51,198 bases of DNA from an uncultured Bacteroidales bacterium (lineage in GTDB: Bacteria > Bacteroidota > Bacteroidia > Bacteroidales > Paludibacteraceae): NCBI GenBank assembly GCA_903911085.1, contig CAIWCC010000240.1:1-51198 (forward strand), read 5' to 3'. A program made the position numbers and the translations under genes. Shown in pieces: positions 1-10,800 of this stretch; within the stretch, counting starts at the first letter, position 1, and every line of letters starts with the position of its first letter. Below the pieces are notes generated by a model. The model was not told the origin of the DNA. It saw only the letters and a list, made by a program, of their open reading frames with translations, and did no database searches.

Positions 1-311
1 AGAAGTCATAATTTAGAATAAATTGTGGTAAATATTCTTCTAAGTTACTGATATTTACTGATATATCAAAATATTTTAAGTGTTATTTTGCTGTTAATCA
101 GCATATTTTTTAATTGGGTTCTACCCTTAATTCGCATTATATAATAGTATTTATTAAAATGTCAGCAAATAATTGATAATTACTTTTGTATAAAAAATCT
201 TTAAATCTTTACGAACTTTAAAATTCTATGAGTTTCACGAACTTTTTTGTACATTTGCGAATTATTTATTATTCGACAAAAATAGCAAAAAACATTCAAC
301 TAGCCAACAAT
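1..311. other. Upstream non-coding region, contains -7 box for Mpl-like gene
   Basis: AT-rich sequence with no supported gene. A Bacteroidota -7 box, TACATTTG, lies at 250-257. No matching TTTG box is found at the expected spacing upstream. The box lies inside the longest open frame that could be drawn for the next gene (from 228), which argues that translation starts downstream at 312. The 9-mer ACGAACTTT occurs twice (211-219 and 237-245) with no evident meaning. Confidence 0.5.
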
Positions 312-1676
312 ATGCAACGAGTTCATTTTATTGCAATAGGCGGTGCTGCAATGCACAATTTAGCCATCGCTATCAGCAAAAAAAACAATTTTCTAGTTAC
401 AGGTTCTGATGATGAGATTTTTGAACCATCGCTTAGCCGACTGAAAGAACATGGATTATTGCCAGACAAAATGGGCTGGTTTACCGACAAGATACATAAG
501 GGTTTGCATGCCGTAATTTTGGGAATGCACGCTACAATTGATAATCCCGAATTGATACGAGCTAAAGAATTAGGGTTGAAAATCTATTCTTTTCCTGAAT
601 ATCTTTATCAACAAACGCGGAGTAAAACACGCATTGTAATTGGCGGAAGTCATGGCAAAACTACCACTACAGCCATGATATTGTTTGTGTTAAAGCAACT
701 GAAAATCGATGCAGATTATATGGTTGGTGCACAAATTGAAGGTTTTGATAATATGGTAAAACTTTCGTACGAGTCAAGAATTGCTGTTTTTGAAGGAGAT
801 GAGTATTTAACCTCTCCTATTGACCGCCGTCCGAAATTTCATTTATACAAACCTCACGTAGCCATTCTAACTGGAATTGCATGGGATCATATTAACGTAT
901 TTCCAACCTTCGAAAACTATGTTGAGCAATTCCAAAAGTTTACCGATTTAATGGAAGTGCAAGGTCGCCTAATTTACTTCGACGGTGATAAAAATTTGAA
1001 TGAGATAGCAACTCAACTTCGTCGTGATATAGTTTCGTTTCCGTACAACACCCCAGAATATGAACTTAGAGATGGAGTTACATTTTTAAAATCGAAATAT
1101 GGGGATGTAATGCTAAATGTTTTTGGAGAGCATAATCTTCAGAATATTAACGCTGCACGGTTAGCATGTAGGCAAATTGGTGTATCTGACGAACAGTTCT
1201 ATGGTGCAATTACAAATTTTCCAGGTGCATCAAATCGCCTGCAAAAAATTGCTGAAACAACAACTTCTGTAGCATACAAAGATTTTGCTCATTCACCATC
1301 CAAACTATTGGCCACTGTTAAAGCCGTAAAGCAACAATATCCAGCTCGCAAATTGGTGGCATGTATGGAACTTCATACTTTTAGTAGCCTTACCGAAGAT
1401 TTTTTGCCACAATATGCAAATTGTATGGCCGATGCTGATATTGCGTTTGTGTACTTTAACCCAGAAGTAATTCAACATAAAAGGTTGAAAGAAATTACAA
1501 AAGAGCAAGTAAAAAATGCTTTTGGTGGAAATAATTTGACTGTCTACACCGATTCGCAGGAATTACAGCAAAAACTTCGCGAATTAAATTATGATAATTC
1601 TGCTTTACTTTTGATGACTTCTGGAAATTTTTCGGGTGTAAATTTAATTGATTTTGCTAACGAATTATTGAAATAA
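312..1676 (+). CDS. mpl: Mpl-like Mur ligase (UDP-N-acetylmuramate peptide ligase)
   Basis: Cytoplasmic ATP-dependent ligase of the MurC/Mpl family. It probably joins UDP-MurNAc to a recycled peptide or L-Ala during peptidoglycan synthesis or recycling. The 454-aa protein opens with a Rossmann-like segment (HFIAIGGAAMHNLA, residues 5-18) and GSDDEI (31-36). The ATP P-loop GGSHGKTTTT is at 111-120. Next come EGDEY (161-165) with the Mpl-like stretch DRRPKFHLY, then WDHINVF (191-197), a central GEHNLQN motif, and YKDFAHSPSK in the C-terminal domain. EGDEY followed by a basic patch resembles Mpl more than MurC. I chose ATG 312 rather than the ORF-maximal start at 228 because the family begins right before the Rossmann strand and a -7 promoter box sits at 250-257. 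The MurC-versus-Mpl assignment is an inference. The dCMP deaminase gene follows after 49 bp on the same strand. Confidence 0.85.
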   Translation: MQRVHFIAIGGAAMHNLAIAISKKNNFLVTGSDDEIFEPSLSRLKEHGLLPDKMGWFTDKIHKGLHAVILGMHATIDNPELIRAKELGLKIYSFPEYLYQQTRSKTRIVIGGSHGKTTTTAMILFVLKQLKIDADYMVGAQIEGFDNMVKLSYESRIAVFEGDEYLTSPIDRRPKFHLYKPHVAILTGIAWDHINVFPTFENYVEQFQKFTDLMEVQGRLIYFDGDKNLNEIATQLRRDIVSFPYNTPEYELRDGVTFLKSKYGDVMLNVFGEHNLQNINAARLACRQIGVSDEQFYGAITNFPGASNRLQKIAETTTSVAYKDFAHSPSKLLATVKAVKQQYPARKLVACMELHTFSSLTEDFLPQYANCMADADIAFVYFNPEVIQHKRLKEITKEQVKNAFGGNNLTVYTDSQELQQKLRELNYDNSALLLMTSGNFSGVNLIDFANELLK

Positions 1677-1725
1677 CAAAAGCCATTAACTATCTCAAAG
1701 ATAATTATTTACAAAAAATAAATAT

Positions 1726-2160
1726 ATGACAGCAAAACAACACTTACTAGATAAGCGTTACATGCGTATGGCAAAAATTTGGGCTGAAAATTCATATTGC
1801 GAACGCCGAAAAGTAGGAGCTTTACTCGTAAATAATAAAATGATTATTTCGGATGGTTACAATGGGACCCCATCTGGTTTTGAAAACAACTGCGAAGATG
1901 AGAATAATGTTTCAAAGCCTTATGTACTTCATGCTGAAGCTAATGCCATAAGTAAAGTAGCACGTTCGCACAACAGTAGCGACAATGCAACACTTTATGT
2001 AACCGCTTCGCCATGTATTGAATGTGCCAAATTAATTATTCAAGCAGGTATTAAACGCGTTGTTTATGGTGAGAAATATAGAATTATGGATGGTGTGGAA
2101 TTACTTGAGAGAGCTCACATTGAAGTAATCTTTTTGGAAAATGATTCTGATAATCAATAA
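1726..2160 (+). CDS. dCMP deaminase family protein
   Basis: A 144-aa zinc-dependent deaminase of the cytidine/deoxycytidylate deaminase superfamily. It likely converts dCMP to dUMP for dTTP synthesis in the cytoplasm. The zinc site is complete: HAE at residues 69-71 (zinc histidine and catalytic glutamate) and PCIEC at 96-100 (two zinc cysteines). The N-terminal SYCERRKVGALLV and GYNGTPSGF segments match the dCMP deaminase (ComEB-like) branch rather than cytidine deaminase. Length fits the family. It lies 49 bp after the Mur ligase and 147 bp before the S41 protease, so it could be co-transcribed with the former. Substrate is assigned from family resemblance only. Confidence 0.9.
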   Translation: MTAKQHLLDKRYMRMAKIWAENSYCERRKVGALLVNNKMIISDGYNGTPSGFENNCEDENNVSKPYVLHAEANAISKVARSHNSSDNATLYVTASPCIECAKLIIQAGIKRVVYGEKYRIMDGVELLERAHIEVIFLENDSDNQ

Positions 2161-2307
2161 TTATAGTAAAAGCTATTAGAACCAAGAGTAAAGGAACCAA
2201 ACACAATTTATCAACACTTTACCAAATTTATGGTGTAAGTTCAAATTGACGTTATTATATTAGTATAAAATTTAATTATTATCCCAAAAATCAAATAGAT
2301 TTTTCTT

Positions 2308-3912
2308 ATGAATAAAAAAAATGTATTTTTAGTTTTAGTAATATTATTGTCTGTTTTCTGCGGATTATTATTAGGAAATTTGATGGCAATACGAGCCGAC
2401 AGATCATTGAGAGGCATACTTGGGAATGCTGGAACACATGGAAAAGTAGATGAATTGCTTACAATTATTGAAAATCAATACGTCGATTCGGTTAATATAA
2501 ATGAAATAACTGAAGAGATGATGACCGACTTGGTTTCTAAACTCGACCCTCATTCAGTTTATATTCCAGCCTCCGACTTAGAGGAAGTAAATAGCCAATT
2601 AGAAGGAAGTTTCAGTGGTATCGGCGTTCAATTTAATATACAAAACGATACCATTATGATAGTAGCAGTTGTAAGTGGTGGTCCGTCAGAAAAAGTAGGA
2701 TTGTTGGCAGGTGACAGAATAGTAAAAGTAAATGACACAATTTTTGTTGGGAAAAACATTACTAATGAAAAAGTAATGAAAAAATTACGTGGTCCTGCAG
2801 ATTCGAAAGTTAAAATTGGAGTACGTCGACATGGCACTCGCGAGATATTAAATTTCAATATTACTCGAGGTGATATTCCAGTTTCATCAATTGATATTGC
2901 ATACATGATTGAACCTGGTATAGGATTTATTAAAGTAAATAAATTTGGAACTACAACTTATTCAGAATTTTTAGATGCGATTGCTAATTTACGAGCTAAA
3001 GGCGCAAAAAAATACATCATTGATTTACGTGAAAATAGTGGTGGATTAATGGATCAAGCCATCAATATGGTAAATGAGTTTTTACCCGAAGGGCGTATGA
3101 TTGTTTATTCTCAAGGTAAGGCTTATCCTCGCTTTGAAGCCAAATCGGATGGCAAAGGAAGTTGCAAAAATGTGCCAATGTTAGTACTTATTGATGAATT
3201 CTCAGCATCAGCAAGTGAGATATTTGCAGGAGCAATTCAAGATAATGATAGAGGTTTGATTATTGGTCGTCGTTCATTTGGAAAAGGATTGGTACAACAG
3301 CAACTCACGCTATCGGATGGTTCAGCCATTCGACTTACAGTTGCGCGGTATTATACTCCTTCAGGAAGAAGTATTCAAAAACCTTATGTCCGTGGTAAAT
3401 CTGAATCTTACGAAATGGATATAGTTAATCGTTATAAACATGGCGAATTCGACAATAAAGATAGCATTCGAGTAGCTGACACACTTAAATACAAAACGTT
3501 AGCTGGACGAACAGTGTATGGTGGCGGAGGTATAATGCCCGATTTATTTGTGGGACGTGATACAAGTGAATTTACATCCTATTTGAACAAAGTGATTAAC
3601 AATGGATTGGTATATCAATATGCATTTACTTATACCGACATTAATCGCAAAACATTAAAACAATTTAAAATTTGGCAATCAATTGATATGTATTTAGATA
3701 GCCAAAACATTATCACAGGTTTTGCACTTTTTGCAACTTCAAAGGGAATAGTGGCCAATTGGAACGAAATTAATCAATCAAAATCAGTAATTTTAAATCA
3801 ACTTAAAGCATATATAATTAGAAATGCAATTGGTGATAACGGTTTTTATCCATTGCTTTTCAAAAATGATAAAACAGTAAAACGAGCATTGGAACAATTA
3901 AAGAAAAAGTAA
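2308..3912 (+). CDS. S41 family C-terminal processing peptidase
   Basis: A 534-aa carboxyl-terminal processing protease (CtpA/Prc type) that probably trims or degrades envelope proteins in the periplasm. Residues 5-28 form an uncleaved signal anchor or signal peptide. A PDZ domain spans about 98-190, with SGIGVQF and GGPSEKVGLLAGDRI typical of substrate-tail binding. The S41 core carries the serine region FSASASEIFAGA (298-309) and the catalytic lysine K326 in RRSFGKG, so the Ser-Lys dyad is intact. The C-terminal 120 residues are a less conserved extension usual in Bacteroidota homologues. Start ATG 2308 immediately precedes the hydrophobic leader. No clear promoter box was found in the 147-bp upstream gap. 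Confidence 0.92.
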   Translation: MNKKNVFLVLVILLSVFCGLLLGNLMAIRADRSLRGILGNAGTHGKVDELLTIIENQYVDSVNINEITEEMMTDLVSKLDPHSVYIPASDLEEVNSQLEGSFSGIGVQFNIQNDTIMIVAVVSGGPSEKVGLLAGDRIVKVNDTIFVGKNITNEKVMKKLRGPADSKVKIGVRRHGTREILNFNITRGDIPVSSIDIAYMIEPGIGFIKVNKFGTTTYSEFLDAIANLRAKGAKKYIIDLRENSGGLMDQAINMVNEFLPEGRMIVYSQGKAYPRFEAKSDGKGSCKNVPMLVLIDEFSASASEIFAGAIQDNDRGLIIGRRSFGKGLVQQQLTLSDGSAIRLTVARYYTPSGRSIQKPYVRGKSESYEMDIVNRYKHGEFDNKDSIRVADTLKYKTLAGRTVYGGGGIMPDLFVGRDTSEFTSYLNKVINNGLVYQYAFTYTDINRKTLKQFKIWQSIDMYLDSQNIITGFALFATSKGIVANWNEINQSKSVILNQLKAYIIRNAIGDNGFYPLLFKNDKTVKRALEQLKKK

Positions 3913-4102
3913 GTTAAAGCTCCTCATTGTGTAACGTTAATTTGAAAATGAGTCAATTTGAAAATAATTGAATACGTCAAATCCAGCTTTACACAACACT
4001 ATCTTTGTTTAATCAATATAATTATTAAATACTCTCACTAAACATTAGTTGAGGTATTTCAAATAAAAAAACGCAAATTATTTATATCAATCTCTAAAAG
4101 AA

Positions 4103-5305
4103 ATGGGAAAAATTTTAATTATTGGCGCAGGAGGCGTTGGAACAGTAGTAGTAAATAAAATAGCACAAAATGCAGATATTTTTACTGAAATAATGTTGGC
4201 TAGCCGCACAAAATCGAAATGTGACGTAATAGCTGCCGATGTAAAAAAACGTTTTGGAATAACAATCAAAACGGCACAAGTAGATGCTGACAACGTGCCA
4301 GAATTGGTAAATTTATTAAACGATTTCAAACCTGAGTTACTTGTCAATGTGGCACTTCCTTATCAAGACTTGACCATAATGGATGCGTGTTTGGAGGCAG
4401 GTGTAAATTATCTTGACACTGCTAACTATGAACCAAAAGACGAAGCGCACTTTGAATACAGCTGGCAATGGGCATATAAAGAAAAATTTGAAAAGGCCGG
4501 GTTAACTGCAATTCTTGGTTGTGGTTTCGATCCTGGAGTTACAAGCATTTATACCGCTTATGCAGCTAAACATCATTTCGACGAAATTCAGTATTTGGAC
4601 ATTGTGGATTGCAATGCAGGTGATCATGGTAAAGCTTTTGCCACCAATTTTAATCCTGAGATAAACATTCGTGAAGTTTCTCAAAGAGGAAAATATTGGG
4701 AAAATGGAGAATGGATTGAAACAGAACCTCATGAAATTCATATGCCACTCAACTACCCTGAAATTGGACCAAAAGAATCGTACGTTATTTATCATGAAGA
4801 ATTGGAGTCGCTTGTAAAGAATTATCCAACAATAAAACGTGCTCGTTTTTGGATGACTTTTGGACAAGAATATTTGACTCATCTACGTGTTATACAAAAC
4901 ATTGGCATGGCCCGCATTGATGAAGTGGAATTCAACGGACAAAAAATAGTTCCAATTCAATTTTTAAAGGCAGTATTGCCAAACCCTGGCGATTTAGGCG
5001 AAAACTACACTGGACAAACTTCAATTGGCTGTCGTATTAAAGGATTGAAAAACGGAGTTGAAAAAACATATTATGTTTACAATAATTGCAGTCATGAGGC
5101 GGCATACAAAGAAACTGGCGCACAAGGAGTAAGTTACACCACAGGGGTGCCAGCAATGATTGGCGCTATGATGTTTATGAAAGGATTGTGGAAAAAACCG
5201 GGCGTATACAATGTAGAAGAATTTAATCCAGATCCATTTATGGAACAACTCAACATACATGGTTTACCTTGGATTGAATTACATGACATTGATTTAGAAT
5301 TGTAA
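4103..5305 (+). CDS. Carboxynorspermidine synthase (saccharopine dehydrogenase family)
   Basis: A 400-aa NADPH-dependent reductase. Family members condense aspartate semialdehyde with a diamine to give carboxynorspermidine or carboxyspermidine, in the alternative polyamine pathway. The N-terminal Rossmann dinucleotide motif is GAGGVGTVV (8-16). DTANYEP and GCGFDPGVTS are typical of this saccharopine-dehydrogenase-like subgroup, and length matches. A -7 box TATCTTTG lies at 4000-4007. A strong hairpin follows the stop codon at 5318-5346. The partner carboxynorspermidine decarboxylase is not in the window, so the pathway must be completed elsewhere if present. Choice over saccharopine dehydrogenase proper rests on recognised similarity to bacterial CANSDH sequences. 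Confidence 0.88.
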   Translation: MGKILIIGAGGVGTVVVNKIAQNADIFTEIMLASRTKSKCDVIAADVKKRFGITIKTAQVDADNVPELVNLLNDFKPELLVNVALPYQDLTIMDACLEAGVNYLDTANYEPKDEAHFEYSWQWAYKEKFEKAGLTAILGCGFDPGVTSIYTAYAAKHHFDEIQYLDIVDCNAGDHGKAFATNFNPEINIREVSQRGKYWENGEWIETEPHEIHMPLNYPEIGPKESYVIYHEELESLVKNYPTIKRARFWMTFGQEYLTHLRVIQNIGMARIDEVEFNGQKIVPIQFLKAVLPNPGDLGENYTGQTSIGCRIKGLKNGVEKTYYVYNNCSHEAAYKETGAQGVSYTTGVPAMIGAMMFMKGLWKKPGVYNVEEFNPDPFMEQLNIHGLPWIELHDIDLEL

Positions 5306-5317
5306 AAAATCCAATAA

Positions 5318-5346
5318 AAAAGGCGTTATATTATGTAACGCCTTTT
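5318..5346. terminator. Bidirectional intrinsic terminator
   Basis: A perfect 11-bp inverted repeat (AAAAGGCGTTA / TAACGCCTTTT) encloses a 7-nt loop. An A run lies on one side and a T run on the other. It sits between the converging carboxynorspermidine synthase (+) and SDR (-) genes, so it can serve both strands. Confidence 0.9.
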
Positions 5347-5420
5347 CTATTTACTCACGAATTTTAAAATAAAATTTGTGATATTTATAATATTGTTAAT
5401 CAATCAGAAACCAAATATTA

Positions 5421-6353
5421 TTAACTATAAACTACTTTAGTTAGTTTTTCGGAAATTTCCCATAATTTTTTAGCATTATCCAAATCATACGAATCGTTAG
5501 TAGAATTTACTAAAACAGGATAACCTTTCATCTCTCCCTTTCCTTTGGGACCAAAATACTCACCACCTTTTGCAAAACTTTCAACTGAGGCACGCAATTC
5601 TGGCAACACACCCATTGAAGCTGACTGAACAAAAAGCGAAAATACAGGTTTAAGAATACTCATAACCCATTTACTTGCAGCATGTTGAAATAAGTTAGTG
5701 TCCGAAACACCTGGATGAGCAGCAACAGCTATACAATCAATTTTATTTTTTTCAAAAAAACGTTGAAGTTCATATGTAAAAAGCAAATTGGAGAGTTTCG
5801 ATCTACCATAGGCTTTCATTGGCGTATATCCACTTCCATTTTCGTATAATAAATTCGAAAAATCCATTACACCTTGTTTGTGAGCAATGCTACTTACATT
5901 AACAACGCGTGATTTTGGGGTCTTTTTTAGCATTGGCAACAATAAACCTGTCAATGCAAAATGACCCAAATGATTTGTACCAATTTGATTTTCAAAACCA
6001 TCTTTAGTTAAACAATAAGGTCCCATCATTATTCCAGCATTGTTGAGCAAAATATTTAAGCTACTATATTGCTCATAAAATCTATTGCTAAAAGCAGTAA
6101 TTGACTTCAAATCAGCCAAATCTAACTCAGACACAACAATTATTGCTTTGGGAAAAAGTTCAAGAATTAATCTCTTGGCATTTTCACCTTTACTAACTGA
6201 CCTACAAGCCATTATTACTGTTGCACCTTTTTCGGCAAAAGCTTTTACCGCCTCAAAACCTAATCCGCTATTTCCACCTGTAACTACAATTATTTTTCCA
6301 GTTAAAACAGGAATGGATGCAGTTGTCCAATTATGGGATGTATTCATATTCAT
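5421..6353 (-). CDS. Short-chain dehydrogenase/reductase
   Basis: A 310-aa NAD(P)-dependent SDR oxidoreductase resembling the retinol dehydrogenase/WWOX-like branch. The substrate is unknown. The cofactor glycine motif TGGNSGLG is at 25-32, NNAG at 104-107, the catalytic serine at S154/S155 (VSSIAH), and the catalytic pair Y182 and K186 (YGRSK). All core residues are present. ATG 6353 is preferred over an upstream TTG at 6368. A second ATG at 6347 would give MNTSHNWT, which also suits the family. It stands alone on the minus strand between the convergent terminator and the RND operon. Confidence 0.88.
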   Translation of the reverse strand: MNMNTSHNWTTASIPVLTGKIIVVTGGNSGLGFEAVKAFAEKGATVIMACRSVSKGENAKRLILELFPKAIIVVSELDLADLKSITAFSNRFYEQYSSLNILLNNAGIMMGPYCLTKDGFENQIGTNHLGHFALTGLLLPMLKKTPKSRVVNVSSIAHKQGVMDFSNLLYENGSGYTPMKAYGRSKLSNLLFTYELQRFFEKNKIDCIAVAAHPGVSDTNLFQHAASKWVMSILKPVFSLFVQSASMGVLPELRASVESFAKGGEYFGPKGKGEMKGYPVLVNSTNDSYDLDNAKKLWEISEKLTKVVYS

Positions 6354-6513
6354 ACAATTAAATTTCAAAGTTTATAGAATTAGAAAAAATTTACTTATGC
6401 TAAACTTAAACATATGATTGTATGATATTGTTCAATGAAGTTTTAAAATTAATCACTAATTTTTTCTACAACGGATTTTCACATTTTTCAACCAAACAAA
6501 TTCTAAAAATTGA

Positions 6514-7863
6514 TTATCTACCTCCTCCAAGTGATTTAAACAAATCGACCAAAAGAAATAAACGTTCTTTTTTTGTATTAATAAGTCGAATTTCGGTATC
6601 GCGCGCATTTTTCTGTGCGTTTATTACCTCAAGGTAATTGGCATATCCATAAGCGTATAAATCTCGAGACGTGCTAATAGCCGAATCGAGAACTGAAAAT
6701 TCTTTCGATTTAAGATCAATTTCTTTTTCAATCTCGGCGAGTTTCCATAAATTGCTTTGCACTTCATTCAAACTTTGATTCAACACCCTTTCATAATTTA
6801 GAAAAGCTTGACGTTGCTCCGACATTTTTATTTGGTAATTTGCTTTTATTTTACCCTGTTGAAATAATGGAGCTGTAAGCCCTCCTAACATATTCAAAAC
6901 CATGGATGAAGGATTGACAATCATATTCAAACTATTTGTTTGAAAACCTGCAAATGGACTTATTACGACACTTGGATAGAATGCTTTGAACGCAGCTTTC
7001 ACATCAAAACCTGCTGCCGTAAGTAGCAAAGTTGCCTCTTTCAAATCTGGTCGATTATTAAGTAATTGCGCTGGTATTCCTACATTTAATTGTTTGGTAA
7101 TACCATCAGCTACCCCAATTTTATTTCGCTCAATTGGTTGAGGTGCTCTATTTAATAGCACATTAAGATTTGTTTCGGTGGAAATTATTAACTGTCTGAT
7201 TTCATTATACTGTGCTTTGGTGCTGTACAATTGTGCTTCGAATTGTTGAACAGCAAGCGATGTGGCTTTTCCAGCTTCGTTTTGCACACGCACAATATCA
7301 AGCGCATTGCTTTGCAACTTAATATTCCGCTCAATAATATCCAACTCGGCATCGTAAGCCAACAACTCATAATAAGCTTTGGCAACCTGCGATATCAAAA
7401 CTGTTTGAGTAAACTGCAACCCACTTTTGGAGGCAAGAAACCTACTTTTGGAAGCGTTCTTTGTATTGTTGTACTTGCCCCATACATCAATTTCCCATGA
7501 CGTTGACAACCCTAAAGCATATTGTTTTTCAAGCAGTTTGTCATATTTTGCATCTAGCTGTAAACTTGGAAATACTGCCTTTCTGGACATTGAGTAATAT
7601 GCATTACTAATTTCAATTTGCTGTAGTGCATACCTCAAGTCATAATTTCGGACAAGCGCAGTATCTATCAAGTTGATGAGTTTTGCATCGTTAAAAAAAG
7701 TTTTCCAGCCAATGTTACCCATATTAATAGAATCGGACGATTGACCCAAGTAGTTTTTGGGAACTACGATTTTATTTTTAACCGTATTTTTTGATAATGA
7801 ACAAGATTGCATCAATATTACAAGAAGAACAAGACTGATTAGTTTTAGCAATTTATTTTTCAT
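6514..7863 (-). CDS. RND efflux outer-membrane factor (TolC/OprM/NodT family lipoprotein)
   Basis: A 449-aa outer-membrane channel of a tripartite efflux pump. The leader ends in a lipobox (LMQSC, cysteine 21), so it is a lipoprotein like OprM or CusC rather than TolC. Two OEP repeats follow, with coiled-coil-rich helices about 100-190 and 310-420, and the typical segments ATSLAVQQFEAQ and NNRPDLKEA. Its ATG lies inside the 3' end of the pump gene (11-bp overlap, 7853-7863), so translational coupling is likely. It is the last gene of the adaptor-pump-channel operon. The substrate cannot be read from sequence. Confidence 0.93.
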   Translation of the reverse strand: MKNKLLKLISLVLLVILMQSCSLSKNTVKNKIVVPKNYLGQSSDSINMGNIGWKTFFNDAKLINLIDTALVRNYDLRYALQQIEISNAYYSMSRKAVFPSLQLDAKYDKLLEKQYALGLSTSWEIDVWGKYNNTKNASKSRFLASKSGLQFTQTVLISQVAKAYYELLAYDAELDIIERNIKLQSNALDIVRVQNEAGKATSLAVQQFEAQLYSTKAQYNEIRQLIISTETNLNVLLNRAPQPIERNKIGVADGITKQLNVGIPAQLLNNRPDLKEATLLLTAAGFDVKAAFKAFYPSVVISPFAGFQTNSLNMIVNPSSMVLNMLGGLTAPLFQQGKIKANYQIKMSEQRQAFLNYERVLNQSLNEVQSNLWKLAEIEKEIDLKSKEFSVLDSAISTSRDLYAYGYANYLEVINAQKNARDTEIRLINTKKERLFLLVDLFKSLGGGR

Positions 7864-10800
7864 TTTTCTTTACTTTTGAATGCGTTTTTCTTTTGTTTCT
7901 TTTTTCAGCTACTTTTGCAAAAATTACATATAATCCTGGCACAACAATTAATCCAAATACTGTACCTACAAGCATTCCACCAGCCGAAGCAACACCAATT
8001 GATCTGTTACCCATTGCACCAGCTCCAGTAGAAATACATAGAGGAATTAAACCTGCAATAAATGCAAATGAAGTCATCAGGATTGGACGTAAACGTGCAG
8101 TTGCACCCTCTTGTGCAGCACGCAAAACAGAATGTCCCTCTTTTTGGCGCTGATTTGCAAATTCTACTATGAGAATGGCATTTTTTCCAAGCAAACCAAT
8201 AAGCATAATCATTGCAACTTGTGCATAGATATTATTTTCGAGACCAGCTAATTGTAAAAACAAAAATGACCCAAATATACCCGATGGCAATGATAATATT
8301 ACTACCAATGGTAATAAAAAACTTTCGTATTGTGCACAAAGAAGTAAATACACAAAAATGAGACAAATAACAAATACGAAAATAGCCTGATTACCAGCCA
8401 AAATCTGTTCGCGAGTCATACCCGACCATTGAATGTCATATCCTTTCGGCAAAGTCTCCTTTGCAATTTTCTCAACAGTTTTGATGGCTTCACCACTACT
8501 GTATCCATCAGCAGCATCACCCGATATTAGAGCTGATGTATACATGTTATAACGGGTCAATTGTTCGGGTCCATACACACGTTCAAGACTTGCAAAACTA
8601 GAATAAGGTACCATCTCACCAACATTGTTCTTAACATACAATTTCATAATATCGTCTGGATTAGCACGATACTCGGGTGAAGCTTGCAACATAACCTTGT
8701 ACATTTGACCAAAACGAATAAAATTAGTAGTGTATAAACTTCCAACAAGCACTTGAAGATTATTCATAGCATTTTCAACAGAAACCCCTTTTTGAGCAGC
8801 CATTTCTTTGTCAATATGAATAAGATATTGCGGAAACGATGCATCGAAATTAGTAAACGAACTACCAATTACAGGCGAAGCTTTCAATGAGTCGATAAAA
8901 CTATTTGTAACTCCAGCCGTTTTCTGTAAATTTCCTAAACCTGTTTTATCTACCAAACGCAATTCATAACCACTTGAATTTCCAAAACCAGGTACAGTGG
9001 GTGGTGGAAAAAATTCAATCTTTGCATCAGCAATTTCGGACGATTTAAGTTTAAGTTTCGCTATCACGTCTTCTACCGATGCTGTGCGTTCACTCCACGG
9101 TTTAAGATTGATTATGGCCATTCCGTATGATGAACCAGGCGCCTCACTTACAATACTATAACCAGTCAGTACCGAAATATTTTCAATTTCGGGAAGCTGT
9201 TTAGCAATTATTTGAACACCGTCCAGTACTTTGTCTGTTCTATCTAATGTTGAACCCGGAGGCGTTACCACATTTACATAAATCACACCTTGATCTTCGG
9301 TGGGAATAAATCCAGATGGGAGAATAGCACTAATTCCTATAATTCCAAGAATAAAAAGAACAAGTAATGTCCACGATATTCTACGTTTACTTGCTATTTT
9401 ACCGATAAGTTCTTTGTATTTTCGTTCGGTTCGGATATAAAAATAATTGAAACTTCTGAAGAATTTTGCCAAAAGATTTAGTTTCTTCTTATCAACTCTA
9501 TGGTGTGTCTTTAACATTACTGCGCACAAAGCTGGTGTTAATGTCAAAGCCACAATACCAGAAATGACAATAGAAATTGCCAACGTAATGGAAAATTGTC
9601 TATAAAAAACACCAACAGGACCAGAAAAAAAAGCCACAGGAATAAATACGGCAGCCATAACTAATGTAATAGAAATAATAGCTGAGCTAATTTCTTTCAT
9701 AGATGCAATAGTTGCATTTTGAGCATTCAATCCATCTTCTTTCATTTTTACGTGAACCGCCTCCACCACTACAATGGCATTGTCCACCACAATTCCTATG
9801 GCAAGCACTAAAGCAAAAAGTGTTAGTAAATTAATAGAAAACCCAAATAGCAACATAAATGCTAACGCTCCAACCAACGCCACTGGCACAGCAATGAGTG
9901 GTATAAATGTTGACCTTAAATCCTGTAAAAACAAAAACACAACAATAAACACCAACAGAAATGCCTCTAAAAGTGTTCGAAGCACGGCACTCATCGACGC
10001 ATCCAAAAAGCGTGATACATCATAAGCAAAATTGTATTTAATATTTGGCGGAAAAGAAGTTGCCTGTAATTCGGCCATCCTTTCCTTCACTTTTTTAATT
10101 ACTTCACGCGCATTAGAACCAGGTCGTTGTTTCAACATTATTGAAGCCGAAGGTCGTCCCTCTGTTTTTGAAAGCATATCGTAACTTACAGTTCCAAATT
10201 CAACAGTGGCTACATCTTTCAATTTCAGCATTTTTCCATCTTTTTCAGCACGAATCACCAATTCTTCGTAATCGGTTTCCATGTTAACTTTTCCTGTATA
10301 TCGCAGAATATATTGAACCGACTGTGGCAATCTACCAGAACTTTCGCCCGTTCTTCCGGGTGCAGCTTCCACATTTTGGCTACGCAATGCAGTGATTATT
10401 TCTTCTGCTGATATTTTATATGCCAACATTCTGTCTGGATTTAACCAAATACGCATTGAGTATTCACGTGCACCCATAATATCTGCAAAACCTACTCCCT
10501 CAATTCGTTTCAACTCATTCAACACATTGATGTCAGCAAAATTATAAATGAACTCTTCGGTTTGAGTGCTATCTGTACTGTATAAATTCAGATACAAGAG
10601 CATAGAGTTTACCTCTTTTTCTGTAATCACACCAGCTTTGGTTACCTCTTCGGGCAATTCGTCTAAGACAGTTGCTACACGGTTTTGAACATTTACTGCT
10701 GCAATGTCGGGATCTATTCCTACCTTAAAAAAAACTTGTATCACAGTTGTACCATTGTTACTTGATACCGACGACATATAAGTCATGCCTGTTACCCCAT

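Noticed and set aside
228-311. N-terminal extension of the Mpl-like ligase
   Set aside because: The extra 28 residues do not match the family, and a -7 promoter box (250-257) lies within them.
4502-4882. 126-aa minus-strand ORF inside carboxynorspermidine synthase
   Set aside because: It is fully antisense to a well-recognised gene, has no family resemblance and its composition follows the complementary strand.
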